DNA of 37,395 nt from Flavobacterium sp. GTDB lineage: Bacteria; Bacteroidota; Bacteroidia; Flavobacteriales; Flavobacteriaceae. Positions 19,270 through 29,106 of the stretch are shown piece by piece. Where the stretch lies: positions 20,428 through 57,822 of the forward strand of contig JAPLEX010000050.1 in assembly GCA_026390995.1 (NCBI GenBank), written 5' to 3'. Numbering within the stretch: position 1 is the stretch's first letter; each line of letters starts with the position of its first letter. Made by a program: the position numbers and the translations under genes. A model generated the notes under the pieces. It was not told the origin of the DNA and ran no database searches. It worked only from the letters and a program-made list of their open reading frames with translations.

Positions 19270-20203
19270 TCGTTTTAGGCAAAAAGATCTCGGCCATCAT
19301 GCAACGGGCACTACCTCCGCCACAGGCTTCTATAGTGTCCAAACTGGAACTGACAATTTGGGCATGTTTTTCTAATTTGGCAAGTTGATCGGCAGTGAGG
19401 CTTTGGTGTGCCGCTGCGCTCATGACCAACAATTTTTGCTGATTGGCTCCCACCAATTCCAGCATATTTCCCGCAAAATTATTCACCTGATTTTCCGAAA
19501 TTAGGATTACTTCTTTGCTCGATTTTTTCAATTGTTCCAAAACGAATTTTCGCTCTTGTTTGTCGTCGATGCAATCGGCACAAATCACGGCAAAAGTGGT
19601 CCCCAAACACATCATTACATTGGTGTGGTAAATGAGCTTGCGTTCATTATTTATGGTTTGATAGGCATTGAAAATTACCGGAGCCATATCAAAATCTTCG
19701 CAAAATTCAATGAATAATTCTTCGTCGGCACGCGGAGACAGCGCACAATAGGCAATGCCGTTGGCGCGATCCAAGAGCAAACTACCCGTTCCTTCAAGAT
19801 AAAAACCATCGGTTTCGGCAGAGGTATAATCCACGATATTTTCGATGTGAAAGCCTTTATCCTCTAGGATATCTAGAATCTCTTCGCGGCGTTCACTGCG
19901 GCGATTTTCGGCAAACATGGGGTACAAGACTACGTCGCCATTTTGGTGAAACGAAATCCAATTGTTTGGAAAAATGGAATCGGGGGTATCGGGATCAAGG
20001 GTGTCATCAACAACGGTAACATCAACTCCAACCGCTTGTAATTTGGTCACAAAGGCATCAAATTCCTGCTGCGCTTTGGCATTGACGGTGGCTGGCAATA
20101 AATTGTCCAATACTTTTTGGTAATAATTATTGACTGCGGTTTGCTCATTCATCCGAAAGGCAACCGGACGAATCATGAGGATTGAGGAGGTGGTTTGGTT
20201 CAT
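19253..20203 (-). CDS. ctlX: Citrulline utilisation hydrolase CtlX-like / arginine deiminase-related protein (pentein superfamily)
   Basis: ILMIRPVAFRMNEQTAVNNYYQ, DSIFPNNWISFH, YPMFAENRRSERR, YLEGTGSLLLDR, YHTNVMMCLGTTFAVICADCI, EACGGGSARCMMAEIF. Confidence 0.85.
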   Translation of the reverse strand: MNQTTSSILMIRPVAFRMNEQTAVNNYYQKVLDNLLPATVNAKAQQEFDAFVTKLQAVGVDVTVVDDTLDPDTPDSIFPNNWISFHQNGDVVLYPMFAENRRSERREEILDILEDKGFHIENIVDYTSAETDGFYLEGTGSLLLDRANGIAYCALSPRADEELFIEFCEDFDMAPVIFNAYQTINNERKLIYHTNVMMCLGTTFAVICADCIDDKQERKFVLEQLKKSSKEVILISENQVNNFAGNMLELVGANQQKLLVMSAAAHQSLTADQLAKLEKHAQIVSSSLDTIEACGGGSARCMMAEIFLPKTTISLE

Positions 20204-20210
20204 TTTTCAG

Positions 20211-20231
20211 TTGTCTGTTGTGGGTTGTCTG
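20211..20231. repeat. 7-bp-period array (ttgtctg ttgtggg ttgtctg), left flank of the four-helix-bundle gene
   Basis: Direct reading of 20211-20231. Confidence 0.7.
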
Positions 20232-20257
20232 TTTTGTGTTCTATGTTGGTTGCAAAA

Positions 20258-20626
20258 TTAGGACTTCCAGTTTTGTTCTACGTATTTGATAAAGGAATAA
20301 ATTTTTGCTCCAAGTATCTCATATTGTTCACCAAGGTTATGAAAAATATCTTTTTCAACTGGATATAGATATTCTAATTTCTCTATATGATTGATCGTTT
20401 CTAGACAACTTGAATGAGAGAACACCAAGAACCGAATAAAATCAGGCTTATATCGCTTTCTTCCATATCCTTCCACAATATTTGTGATAACAGAATCAGA
20501 AGCTCTTCGTAACTGACTACCCAACTCATATATTTCGTGTTTTGGTAGTTTCAAAGACGCTGTATGGGTTTGATAAAACAATTCTAATCCCATTTTATAA
20601 ATGTCTAAATCCCTATAACTGCTCAT
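20258..20626 (-). CDS. Four-helix-bundle protein (23S rRNA intervening-sequence/S23 family)
   Basis: MSSYRDLDIYKMGLELFYQTHTASLKLPKHEIYELGSQLRRASDSVITNIVEGYGRKRYKPDFIRFLVFSHSSCLETINHIEKL; YELGSQLRRASxSVxxNIxEG is the family signature. Confidence 0.92.
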   Translation of the reverse strand: MSSYRDLDIYKMGLELFYQTHTASLKLPKHEIYELGSQLRRASDSVITNIVEGYGRKRYKPDFIRFLVFSHSSCLETINHIEKLEYLYPVEKDIFHNLGEQYEILGAKIYSFIKYVEQNWKS

Positions 20627-20669
20627 ATCTACTTTTTTTGGCGTGTATAATTTATATTCTTAGCGGAAA

Positions 20670-20700
20670 CCGACAACCGATAACCGACAACTGACAACCT
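20670..20700. repeat. 7-bp-period array (ccgacaa ccgataa ccgacaa ctgacaa cct), right flank of the four-helix-bundle gene
   Basis: Direct reading of 20670-20700. The reverse complement resembles the left-flank array. Confidence 0.8.
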
Positions 20701-21622
20701 ATTCCCTAATCAACGGCAAAGTCGAGCAGCGCAACAGGCCTTCTTGTTTGGCGATTTCGGCATAGGGAATTTCTTCTACGGTAAAACCGTTGTTGCGCAA
20801 CCAAGTGTTGAGGCGAGTGAACTTTTGCTCGGAAACGACCACATTTGTATCAATCGAAAATACATTAGAATTCATGTGGTACATTTCATCACGGGTGAGG
20901 TGAAATAAATTGTCTTTGCCAAATAATTTCACCAAAAACACATAATCAGCTTCTTCGCGAAAACCGCTTTTGTAAATGATTCCTTTATTTTTCCCTACGG
21001 GTTGAAAGCAACAATCCAAATGCAAGGCGTTGTCTCGCGCTTCTAATTTGGATTTTACCAGATCGAATTCTTTGACAATTTTATGCGGAAAAAGAGCTTT
21101 AATGTAATTCACACCGGCCATATTGGTTCGAGCCGTAATGTAATCTTTGTAATCAGATCCTTTGTAGGTGCCAATAAAAATATAGTCGTTCCACAACATC
21201 ACGTCGCCGCCCTCAATGTGTACTTCCTCGGGCGGACGAACTACTTTGTTAGGATCCATCTGATCAATCACATATTGAATGGCGTCCAATTCGCGCTCTC
21301 TGTCGGGCAAGATGTTGGCTTTGATGAATACATCATCTATTACAAAACCAATATCACGAGCAAAAATTTGGTTGTAATTTTCAATTAATTCTGGGCGATA
21401 AACCTGCACGTCGTATTTTTGAAACACCGCATTAAACGCCTCCATTTCGCCTACCATATCAGCTTCTACTGGATAGGTTCCGGCCAAAATGTGTTCTAAT
21501 GATTTGGGATCGTATGCCTCATCAGCTGAAGGTGTTGGCCCATTATTTACCGCCGAACCGAGTACAACAGCTTTTAATTTGGACGTTTCATTGGTAACCT
21601 GAAGTCGTAACATAAATTTCAT
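20699..21622 (-). CDS. Dimethylarginine dimethylaminohydrolase / amidinotransferase family protein (pentein superfamily)
   Basis: ARDIGFVIDDVFIKANILPDRERELDAIQYVID, VHIEGGDVMLWNDYIFIGTYKGSD, ALHLDCCFQPVGKNKGIIYKSGF, RCSTLPLIRE. Confidence 0.8.
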   Translation of the reverse strand: MKFMLRLQVTNETSKLKAVVLGSAVNNGPTPSADEAYDPKSLEHILAGTYPVEADMVGEMEAFNAVFQKYDVQVYRPELIENYNQIFARDIGFVIDDVFIKANILPDRERELDAIQYVIDQMDPNKVVRPPEEVHIEGGDVMLWNDYIFIGTYKGSDYKDYITARTNMAGVNYIKALFPHKIVKEFDLVKSKLEARDNALHLDCCFQPVGKNKGIIYKSGFREEADYVFLVKLFGKDNLFHLTRDEMYHMNSNVFSIDTNVVVSEQKFTRLNTWLRNNGFTVEEIPYAEIAKQEGLLRCSTLPLIRE

Positions 21623-21634
21623 TTAGCTTGGAAA

Positions 21635-21642
21635 CAAATATA
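21635..21642 (-). promoter_or_regulatory. TAnnTTTG -7 element (TATATTTG) upstream of the amidinotransferase-family gene
   Basis: caaatata on plus strand, 13 nt upstream of the start at 21622 and adjacent to the gltA terminator. Confidence 0.45.
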
Positions 21643-21644
21643 AA

Positions 21645-21670
21645 AAAGCTTCCCGTTTGTGAGAAGCTTT
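21645..21670 (-). terminator. Rho-independent terminator of gltA
   Basis: Minus strand AAAGCTTC-TCACAAACGG-GAAGCTTTTTTATA: 8-bp perfect stem followed by a T run. Confidence 0.8.
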
Positions 21671-21691
21671 GTTTATAACTAATGATAGATA

Positions 21692-22975
21692 TTATCGGTT
21701 GTCCATTGTCTTAAAATCGCGCAACGGATGTCCGGTATAGATTTGTCTTGGACGGCCAATCGGTTCTTTGTTGATGCGCATTTCTTTCCATTGGGCAATC
21801 CATCCAGGCAAACGGCCAATAGCAAAAAGTACGGTAAACATATCGGTTGGAATACCTAAGGCACGGTAGATAATGCCCGAGTAGAAATCAACATTAGGGT
21901 ATAATTTTCTAGAAACAAAGTACTCATCTACCAAGGCAGATTCTTCTAATTTTTTGGCGATTTCCAGAATTGGATCATTAACGCCTAAAGTAAGCAATAC
22001 CTCATCGGCTGCTTTTTTGATGATTTTGGCACGCGGGTCAAAGTTTTTGTATACGCGGTGTCCAAAGCCCATCAAACGGAATGGATCGTCTTTGTCCTTG
22101 GCTTTGGCCAGATATTTATCGGCATCACCTCCGTCTTTTTGAATCGCTTCGAGCATTTCTAACACCGCCTGATTGGCTCCGCCGTGCAAAGGTCCCCATA
22201 AAGCAGAAACACCTGCAGATATTGACGCAAACAAACCAGCATGCGAAGAACCTACGATGCGAACGGTAGAAGTAGAACAGTTTTGCTCGTGGTCGGCATG
22301 CAGGATAAATAATTTATCTAAGGCATTCACCACTTTGGCATTGATGCTGTAGGGCTCCGTAGGCAGTTCAAACATCAAACGCAAAAAGTTCTCTACATAC
22401 CCCGTTGTATTGTCGTAATAATTTAAGGGAAAGCCCATGCTTTTGCGGTAGGTCCAAGTCGCAATAACTAAGAATTTACCCATGGTTTTACATACCGCCT
22501 CGTACATTTCTTTTTCGTTATCCACATTAACCACTTTGGGATTAAAGGCGGTTAAGGCAGAGGTTAAGGAAGAAAGAACGCCCATTGGGTGGGCTGATCT
22601 TGGAAATCCGTCCAAGATGTTTTTCATCTCTTCGTTCACCAAGGTATATTTGCGAATATCGGTTTCAAATTGAGCCAATTGCGTTTTGGTAGGCAATTCG
22701 CCAAAAATAACCAAATAGGAAACTTCTAAAAAGTTGGCTTTATCGGCCAAGTCTTCGATGGCGTATCCGCGGTAGCGAAGAATTCCTTCTTCCCCATCCA
22801 AAAAAGTAATTTCACTTTTGCAAGATCCTGAATTTTTATATCCGGGGTCTAAGGTAATTGCGCCGGTTAGGGCACGCAATTTATCAATATCGATTGCTGG
22901 TTCATTTTCGCTCCCCACAAGAACTGGGAACTCATATTTTTGCCCGTCGAATTCTAAGATGGCTGTTTTTGACAT
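21692..22975 (-). CDS. gltA: Citrate synthase (type II)
   Basis: MSKTAILEFDGQKYEFPVLVGSENEPAIDIDKLRALTGAITLDPGYKNSGSCKSEITFLDGEEGILRYRGY; HADHEQNCSTSTVRIVGSS; MGFGHRVYKNFDPRA. Confidence 0.97.
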   Translation of the reverse strand: MSKTAILEFDGQKYEFPVLVGSENEPAIDIDKLRALTGAITLDPGYKNSGSCKSEITFLDGEEGILRYRGYAIEDLADKANFLEVSYLVIFGELPTKTQLAQFETDIRKYTLVNEEMKNILDGFPRSAHPMGVLSSLTSALTAFNPKVVNVDNEKEMYEAVCKTMGKFLVIATWTYRKSMGFPLNYYDNTTGYVENFLRLMFELPTEPYSINAKVVNALDKLFILHADHEQNCSTSTVRIVGSSHAGLFASISAGVSALWGPLHGGANQAVLEMLEAIQKDGGDADKYLAKAKDKDDPFRLMGFGHRVYKNFDPRAKIIKKAADEVLLTLGVNDPILEIAKKLEESALVDEYFVSRKLYPNVDFYSGIIYRALGIPTDMFTVLFAIGRLPGWIAQWKEMRINKEPIGRPRQIYTGHPLRDFKTMDNR

Positions 22976-23116
22976 GATTGTTTAAGCGTATTAAGTGCAG
23001 TAAATTTAAAACTGAACAAATTTAGGCAAATTGATCCCATATAAAAAAGATTATTATCACTGAATGTGTTAATTTAAAAAACATATTCTAAAATTTAACA
23101 AAATGATAAGAAACAA

Positions 23117-23143
23117 AAAACCCAACAACTAGTGCTGGGTTTT
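23117..23143 (-). terminator. Rho-independent terminator of eno
   Basis: Minus strand AAAACCCA-GCACTAGTTGT-TGGGTTTTTTG, downstream of the eno stop at 23165. Confidence 0.75.
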
Positions 23144-23164
23144 GGAACTAAATTCGGTTGAATT

Positions 23165-24475
<1,311 letters not shown>

Positions 24476-24484
24476 TTACTCTTT

Positions 24485-24507
24485 AACAAAGATATTCCAT
24501 CTTTGTT
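24485..24507. repeat. 9-bp perfect inverted repeat aacaaagat-attcc-atctttgtt in the carA-eno spacer
   Basis: Direct reading. One arm overlaps a minus-strand TATCTTTG (24487-24494). Confidence 0.8.
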
Positions 24508-24554
24508 TGGAATGAAATCTGAAACGATTTTGTTATTAACGATAACGTTTTAGT

Positions 24555-25658
24555 TTAGTTCCGTTGCAAGGATTGTACAAATTCATCAAACAAATAGCTT
24601 GAATCGTGTGGCCCAGGACTTGCCTCCGGGTGATATTGCACCGAAAAACAGTCTTGATTTTTCATGCGCATTCCGGCTACGGTATGGTCGTTGAGGTGTT
24701 CGTGGGTGATTTCAAAATCGGGATGGTTTTCGAGTTCTTCTCTATTCACCGCAAATCCATGATTTTGGGAAGTAATCTCTCCTTTACCTGTGAGCAAATT
24801 CATAATGGGGTGATTTATTCCGCGGTGGCCATTAAACATTTTGTAGGTAGAAATGCCGTTGGCCAATGCCAATATTTGATGCCCTAGACAAATTCCAAAA
24901 ACAGGTTTTTTGGTCTGCAAAATTTCACGGGTTACCGCTTGTACTTGCGTTAAAGGATCTGGATCGCCAGGTCCGTTGGACAAGAAATAGCCCTGTGGAT
25001 CAAAACTTTGCAAGTCGGCAAATGTGGCATCATAGGGATATACTTTAATGTAGCAATCTCTGCTTGCCAAGTTGCGCAGAATATTCGTTTTGATTCCCAA
25101 ATCTATTGCCGAAATTCGGTAAGTAGCCAAAGGATTTCCATAACAATATGCTTCTTTGGTTGACACTTTGGACGCCAATTCCAAGCCCTCCATATTAGGC
25201 ACCGCAGCCAACAGTCGTTTCAATTCCTCAATAGGTGTATCGTCGGTGCATATCACAGCATTTTGTGCACCGTGGTCTCTGATGTAACTCACTAATGCAC
25301 GCGTATCCACGTCAGAAATCCCAATTAGGTTTTGCTCTATAAAGTAGGTTTCCAAACTTTTATCGGCACCCGCTCGGGAGTAGGGAAAACTAAAATTCTT
25401 GCAAACCAAACCTGCAATTTTTATAGAATTAGATTCGACTTCGTCTGGGTGAACCCCATAGTTTCCGATGTGAGGATGGGTAGCAACCATAATTTGACCA
25501 AAATAGGAAGGATCGGTAAAAATCTCCTGGTATCCTGTCATTCCAGTATTAAAACATACTTCTCCAAAACTTTTTCCAGCAATTCCAATAGATTTTCCGT
25601 GAAAAATAGTTCCGTCTTGTAAGAGTAATAAGGCTTTGGTTCGAGTGTTGTAATTCAT
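24555..25658 (-). CDS. carA: Carbamoyl-phosphate synthase small subunit
   Basis: ALLLLQDGTIFHGKSIGIAGKSFGEVCFNTGMTGYQEIFTDPSYFGQI; PVFGICLGHQILALANG; VQYHPEASPGPHDS. Confidence 0.97.
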   Translation of the reverse strand: MNYNTRTKALLLLQDGTIFHGKSIGIAGKSFGEVCFNTGMTGYQEIFTDPSYFGQIMVATHPHIGNYGVHPDEVESNSIKIAGLVCKNFSFPYSRAGADKSLETYFIEQNLIGISDVDTRALVSYIRDHGAQNAVICTDDTPIEELKRLLAAVPNMEGLELASKVSTKEAYCYGNPLATYRISAIDLGIKTNILRNLASRDCYIKVYPYDATFADLQSFDPQGYFLSNGPGDPDPLTQVQAVTREILQTKKPVFGICLGHQILALANGISTYKMFNGHRGINHPIMNLLTGKGEITSQNHGFAVNREELENHPDFEITHEHLNDHTVAGMRMKNQDCFSVQYHPEASPGPHDSSYLFDEFVQSLQRN

Positions 25659-25681
25659 GTAGTGTAGCGTAGTTAGTTGTG

Positions 25682-25689
25682 CAAATGTA
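25682..25689 (-). promoter_or_regulatory. TAnnTTTG -7 element (TACATTTG) upstream of carA
   Basis: caaatgta on plus strand, 24 nt upstream of the carA start; no clear -33 TTTG. Confidence 0.4.
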
Positions 25690-25758
25690 AAACTTCAATT
25701 TGTAAAGTAAAGAATCGATGTACCGATTTATGAGTAATTTTTCAAAAGAAAAAATAAA

Positions 25759-25790
25759 AAAAAGGATAAACTAAATAGCTTATCCTTTTT
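25759..25790 (-). terminator. Rho-independent terminator at the end of the ribosomal superoperon (after rplQ)
   Basis: Minus strand AAAAAGGATAA-gctatttagt-TTATCCTTTTTTTTATTTTTT. Confidence 0.82.
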
Positions 25791-25811
25791 CTATGTGGGT
25801 AATGAAAATCA

Positions 25812-26327
25812 TTATTCAGCAGTTTCAGAAGTTTCAGTTTCATCAACTGGCGCGATTGGAGCTTCTGCTTCTGGAGCTTCAACCACAGTCTCCGCTTCTG
25901 ATTTCTTGGCTTTTCCACCACGACGGCTTTTTGCTTTTTTCACTTCTTTTTTACCACCGTTGTAAATTTCGTTGAAATCTACCAATTCGATCATGGCCAT
26001 ATCGGCATTATCTCCTAAACGATTTCCAACTTTAATAATACGGGTATAACCACCTGGTCGGTCACCCACTTTGGCAGCGACGTCTCTGAACAAATCAGTT
26101 ACGGCATATTTGCTACGCAAGTAAGCAAAAACAATACGACGGTTGTGTGTAGTATCTTCTTTTGATTTTGTAATAAGCGGCTCAACAAATTGTTTTAACG
26201 CTTTTGCTTTAGCAACAGTCGTGTTAATACGTTTGTGCTCAATTAATGAACAAGCCATATTAGCCAACATAGATTTTCTATGTCCCGTTTGTCTGCTTAA
26301 GTGATTGAATTTTTTTCCGTGTCTCAT
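25812..26327 (-). CDS. rplQ: Ribosomal protein L17 with acidic/Ala-rich C-terminal extension
   Basis: [56 protein letters not shown]... Confidence 0.97.
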   Translation of the reverse strand: MRHGKKFNHLSRQTGHRKSMLANMACSLIEHKRINTTVAKAKALKQFVEPLITKSKEDTTHNRRIVFAYLRSKYAVTDLFRDVAAKVGDRPGGYTRIIKVGNRLGDNADMAMIELVDFNEIYNGGKKEVKKAKSRRGGKAKKSEAETVVEAPEAEAPIAPVDETETSETAE

Positions 26328-26389
26328 GACGTGTTTTTTAAAACTTCATCTTGCTACAATCCGCTTTGGAGAGCAAAATATGAAGTAAT

Positions 26390-27439
26390 TTATTCTTTAT
26401 CTAATTTGTATTTGGCTAAGTCCATTCCGAAGGTCAAATTTTTAACAGCGACTAATTCGTCTAATTCTGTCAATGATTTTTTACCAAAATTACGGAACTT
26501 CATCAAGTCGTTTTTGTTGAATGAAACCAAGTCACCCAATGTATCCACTTCAGCAGCTTTCAAACAATTTAAGGCGCGTACAGATAAATCCATATCGACT
26601 AATTTTGTTTTCAGCAACTGTCTCATGTGCAAGGATTCCTCATCATATGATTCAGTTTGAGCGATTTCATCTGCTTCAAGCGTAATACGCTCGTCAGAGA
26701 ATAACATAAAGTGGTGAATTAACACTTTGGCCGCTTCGGTTAAAGCATCTTTAGGATTGATTGATCCATCTGTTTTAATTTCAAAAACAAGTTTCTCGTA
26801 ATCTGTTTTTTGCTCTACACGAAAGTTTTCAATGGCATATTTTACATTTTTTACCGGAGTAAAAATAGAATCTGTAAATATGGTACCCAACGCAGCGTTT
26901 TGCTTTTTGTTTTCTTCGGCTGGAACGTATCCACGTCCTTTTTCGATAGTCAACTCAAAGTTTAATTTTACTTTGCTGTCCAAATTACAAATGACTAACT
27001 CGGGGTTAAGCACTTGGAATCCAGAAATGAATTTTTGAAAATCACCCGCGGTGAGTTGTTCTTTATTTGCTACAGAAATAGTTACTGATTCGTTGTCCAC
27101 GTCTTCGATTTGTCTTTTGAAACGCACTTGTTTCAAATTCAAAATGATTTCGGTAACATCCTCAACTACTCCGGGAATAGTAGAAAACTCATGGTCTACA
27201 CCTTCAATTCTAACAGATGTGATTGCATATCCCTCTAGGGCAGATAACATCACTCTTCTAAGGGCATTACCAACAGTCAATCCGTATCCTGGTTCTAAAG
27301 GTCTAAATTCAAATTTACCTTCAAAATCGGTTGAATCGATCATGATAACTTCTAAAGGTCTAAATTCAAATTTACCTTCAAAATCGGTTGAATCGATCAT
27401 GATAACTTTATCGGGTTTCTGAAAATTAAATATTGCCAT
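26390..27439 (-). CDS. rpoA: DNA-directed RNA polymerase subunit alpha, with a 19-aa tandem duplication near the N-terminus
   Basis: [103 protein letters not shown]; intact alpha-CTD. Confidence 0.97.
   Translation of the reverse strand: MAIFNFQKPDKVIMIDSTDFEGKFEFRPLEVIMIDSTDFEGKFEFRPLEPGYGLTVGNALRRVMLSALEGYAITSVRIEGVDHEFSTIPGVVEDVTEIILNLKQVRFKRQIEDVDNESVTISVANKEQLTAGDFQKFISGFQVLNPELVICNLDSKVKLNFELTIEKGRGYVPAEENKKQNAALGTIFTDSIFTPVKNVKYAIENFRVEQKTDYEKLVFEIKTDGSINPKDALTEAAKVLIHHFMLFSDERITLEADEIAQTESYDEESLHMRQLLKTKLVDMDLSVRALNCLKAAEVDTLGDLVSFNKNDLMKFRNFGKKSLTELDELVAVKNLTFGMDLAKYKLDKE
27294..27407. repeat. Exact 57-bp tandem duplication in rpoA (27294-27350 and 27351-27407)
   Basis: tctaaaggtctaaattcaaatttaccttcaaaatcggttgaatcgatcatgataact occurs twice back to back with no mismatches. 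Confidence 0.97.
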
Positions 27440-27459
27440 AATTTCGACTAAGTCAATTA

Positions 27460-28065
27460 TTATTTGTTGTACAATTCGACGATAAGTTGTTCCTTGATAT
27501 TTTCTGGTATTTGCAATCTTGCAGGTACCGATACAAATACACCTTCTTTAGTATCGTTATTCCAAGTAATCCACTCAAATACATGAGATGAATTAGCCAA
27601 TGAACGATCGATAGCTTCTAATGATTTTGATTTTTCACGAACAGCAACTTTATCACCCGGTTTTAAATGGTAAGAAGGTATGTTTACTACTTCTCCATTT
27701 ACAGTAATGTGACGGTGAGAAACAATTTGACGTGCACCTCTTCTTGATGGGGCAATTCCCATTCTAAAAACTACATTGTCTAAACGTGCTTCACACAATT
27801 GCAAAAGAACTTCACCAGTAACTCCTTTTGTTGCAGACGCTTTTTCAAATAAATTACGGAATTGTTTTTCCAAGATACCATACGAGTATTTTGCTTTTTG
27901 CTTTTCCATTAACTGGATTGCATATTCCGATTTTTTACCTCTTTTTTTAGCCATACCATGTTGGCCTGGTGGGTAATTTCTTTTTTCGAAGGATTTATCA
28001 TCTCCGAAAATTGCTTCGCCAAACTTACGGGCGATCTTGGTTTTTGGACCAGTATATCTTGCCAT
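27460..28065 (-). CDS. rpsD: Ribosomal protein S4
   Basis: [37 protein letters not shown]...[30 protein letters not shown]. Confidence 0.98.
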   Translation of the reverse strand: MARYTGPKTKIARKFGEAIFGDDKSFEKRNYPPGQHGMAKKRGKKSEYAIQLMEKQKAKYSYGILEKQFRNLFEKASATKGVTGEVLLQLCEARLDNVVFRMGIAPSRRGARQIVSHRHITVNGEVVNIPSYHLKPGDKVAVREKSKSLEAIDRSLANSSHVFEWITWNNDTKEGVFVSVPARLQIPENIKEQLIVELYNK

Positions 28066-28150
28066 TTTAAATTGTTTAAGGTAGTGATTATGAATTCAGG
28101 TCAAATCCTCCGATAATCGTTGTTCTACCTAGTTATACTATAAATTAAAT

Positions 28151-28534
28151 TTAGACTCTTCTTCTTTTTGGAGGTCTACATCCATTGTGAGGCATTGGGG
28201 TTACGTCAATAATTTCGGTAACTTCAATTCCACCATTATGTAAAGAACGAATCGCAGACTCACGTCCGTTTCCTGGTCCTTTTACATATACTTTTACTTT
28301 TTTAAGTCCAGCTTCTAACGCTACTTTACTACAATCTTCGGCGGCCATTTGTGCGGCATACGGAGTGTTCTTTTTGGAACCTCTAAAACCCATTTTACCA
28401 GCAGAAGACCAAGCGATAACTTCACCTTTTTTGTTTGTCAAAGAAATGATGATGTTGTTAAAAGTGGCACTAATATGAGCTTCACCCGTTGATTCAACGA
28501 TAACTTTACGTTTTTTTGTTGTTGCTTTAGCCAT
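28151..28534 (-). CDS. rpsK: Ribosomal protein S11
   Basis: [46 protein letters not shown]...[16 protein letters not shown]. Confidence 0.98.
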   Translation of the reverse strand: MAKATTKKRKVIVESTGEAHISATFNNIIISLTNKKGEVIAWSSAGKMGFRGSKKNTPYAAQMAAEDCSKVALEAGLKKVKVYVKGPGNGRESAIRSLHNGGIEVTEIIDVTPMPHNGCRPPKRRRV

Positions 28535-28542
28535 ATTACTTA

Positions 28543-28917
28543 TTATTTAGTTGCTTTTTTCTTGTTCGCAACAGTTTTTCTTTTCCCTTTTCTTGTTCTA
28601 GAGTTGTTCTTCGTTCTTTGTCCACGCAATGGTAAACCAGATCTGTGTCGAATTCCTCTGTAACATCCAATATCCATTAAACGTTTGATGTTTAACGATA
28701 CTTCTGAGCGTAATTCACCTTCAATTTTGTAGAATGAAACAGCATCACGAATTGCTCCGATCTGGTCGTCATTCCAATCTTGAACTTTGATATCTTGGCT
28801 AACTTGAGCTTTTTCTAAAATCTCAATAGCTCTACTTCTTCCTACTCCGAAGATGTAGGTTAAAGCGATAACTCCTCTTTTGTTTTTAGGTATGTCTACC
28901 CCTGCTATTCTTGCCAT
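28543..28917 (-). CDS. rpsM: Ribosomal protein S13
   Basis: [34 protein letters not shown]...[32 protein letters not shown]. Confidence 0.98.
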   Translation of the reverse strand: MARIAGVDIPKNKRGVIALTYIFGVGRSRAIEILEKAQVSQDIKVQDWNDDQIGAIRDAVSFYKIEGELRSEVSLNIKRLMDIGCYRGIRHRSGLPLRGQRTKNNSRTRKGKRKTVANKKKATK

Positions 28918-28919
28918 AA

Positions 28920-29036
28920 TTATCCTTGTCGTTGTTTAAATCTAGGATTCTTTTTGTTGATTACGTATAATCTGCCTTTTCTGCGTACAATAATGCACTC
29001 GGCACTTCTTTTTTTAACTGATGCTCTTACTTTCAT
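28920..29036 (-). CDS. rpmJ: Ribosomal protein L36 (38 aa, absent from the supplied ORF track)
   Basis: My reverse-strand translation: [38 protein letters not shown]-stop. Confidence 0.95.
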
Positions 29037-29043
29037 TTTAGTT

Positions 29044-29106
29044 TAGCTTTTAGCTTTTAGCTTTTAGCGCACAGCAAATAACCAAAGGATACTAGCTGGT
29101 AGCTGA
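29044..29106. repeat. 7-bp-period arrays in the infA-rpmJ spacer: (tagcttt)3.6 and tagctgg-tagctga
   Basis: tagcttt tagcttt tagcttt tagc at 29044-29068; tagctgg tagctga at 29093-29106. Confidence 0.85.

Noticed and set aside
20211-20231. CRISPR-like short repeats
   Set aside because: Units are 7 bp, contiguous and lack spacers; no cas genes.
20258-20626. Possible diversity-generating retroelement because the four-helix protein resembles Avd
   Set aside because: No reverse transcriptase, template repeat or variable repeat found nearby; only the orphan protein.
25812-26327. Long acidic C-terminal extension of L17
   Set aside because: Ala/Glu-rich L17 extensions are, to my knowledge, common in Bacteroidota; not considered novel.
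26301-26660. 119-aa plus-strand ORF across rplQ/rpoA
   Set aside because: Antisense to rpoA and rplQ; no independent coding support.
27294-27407. Interpreting the rpoA repeat as a normal lineage-specific insertion
   Set aside because: The two copies are identical at nucleotide level, including silent positions, so an old insertion is unlikely; recent event or artefact is preferred.
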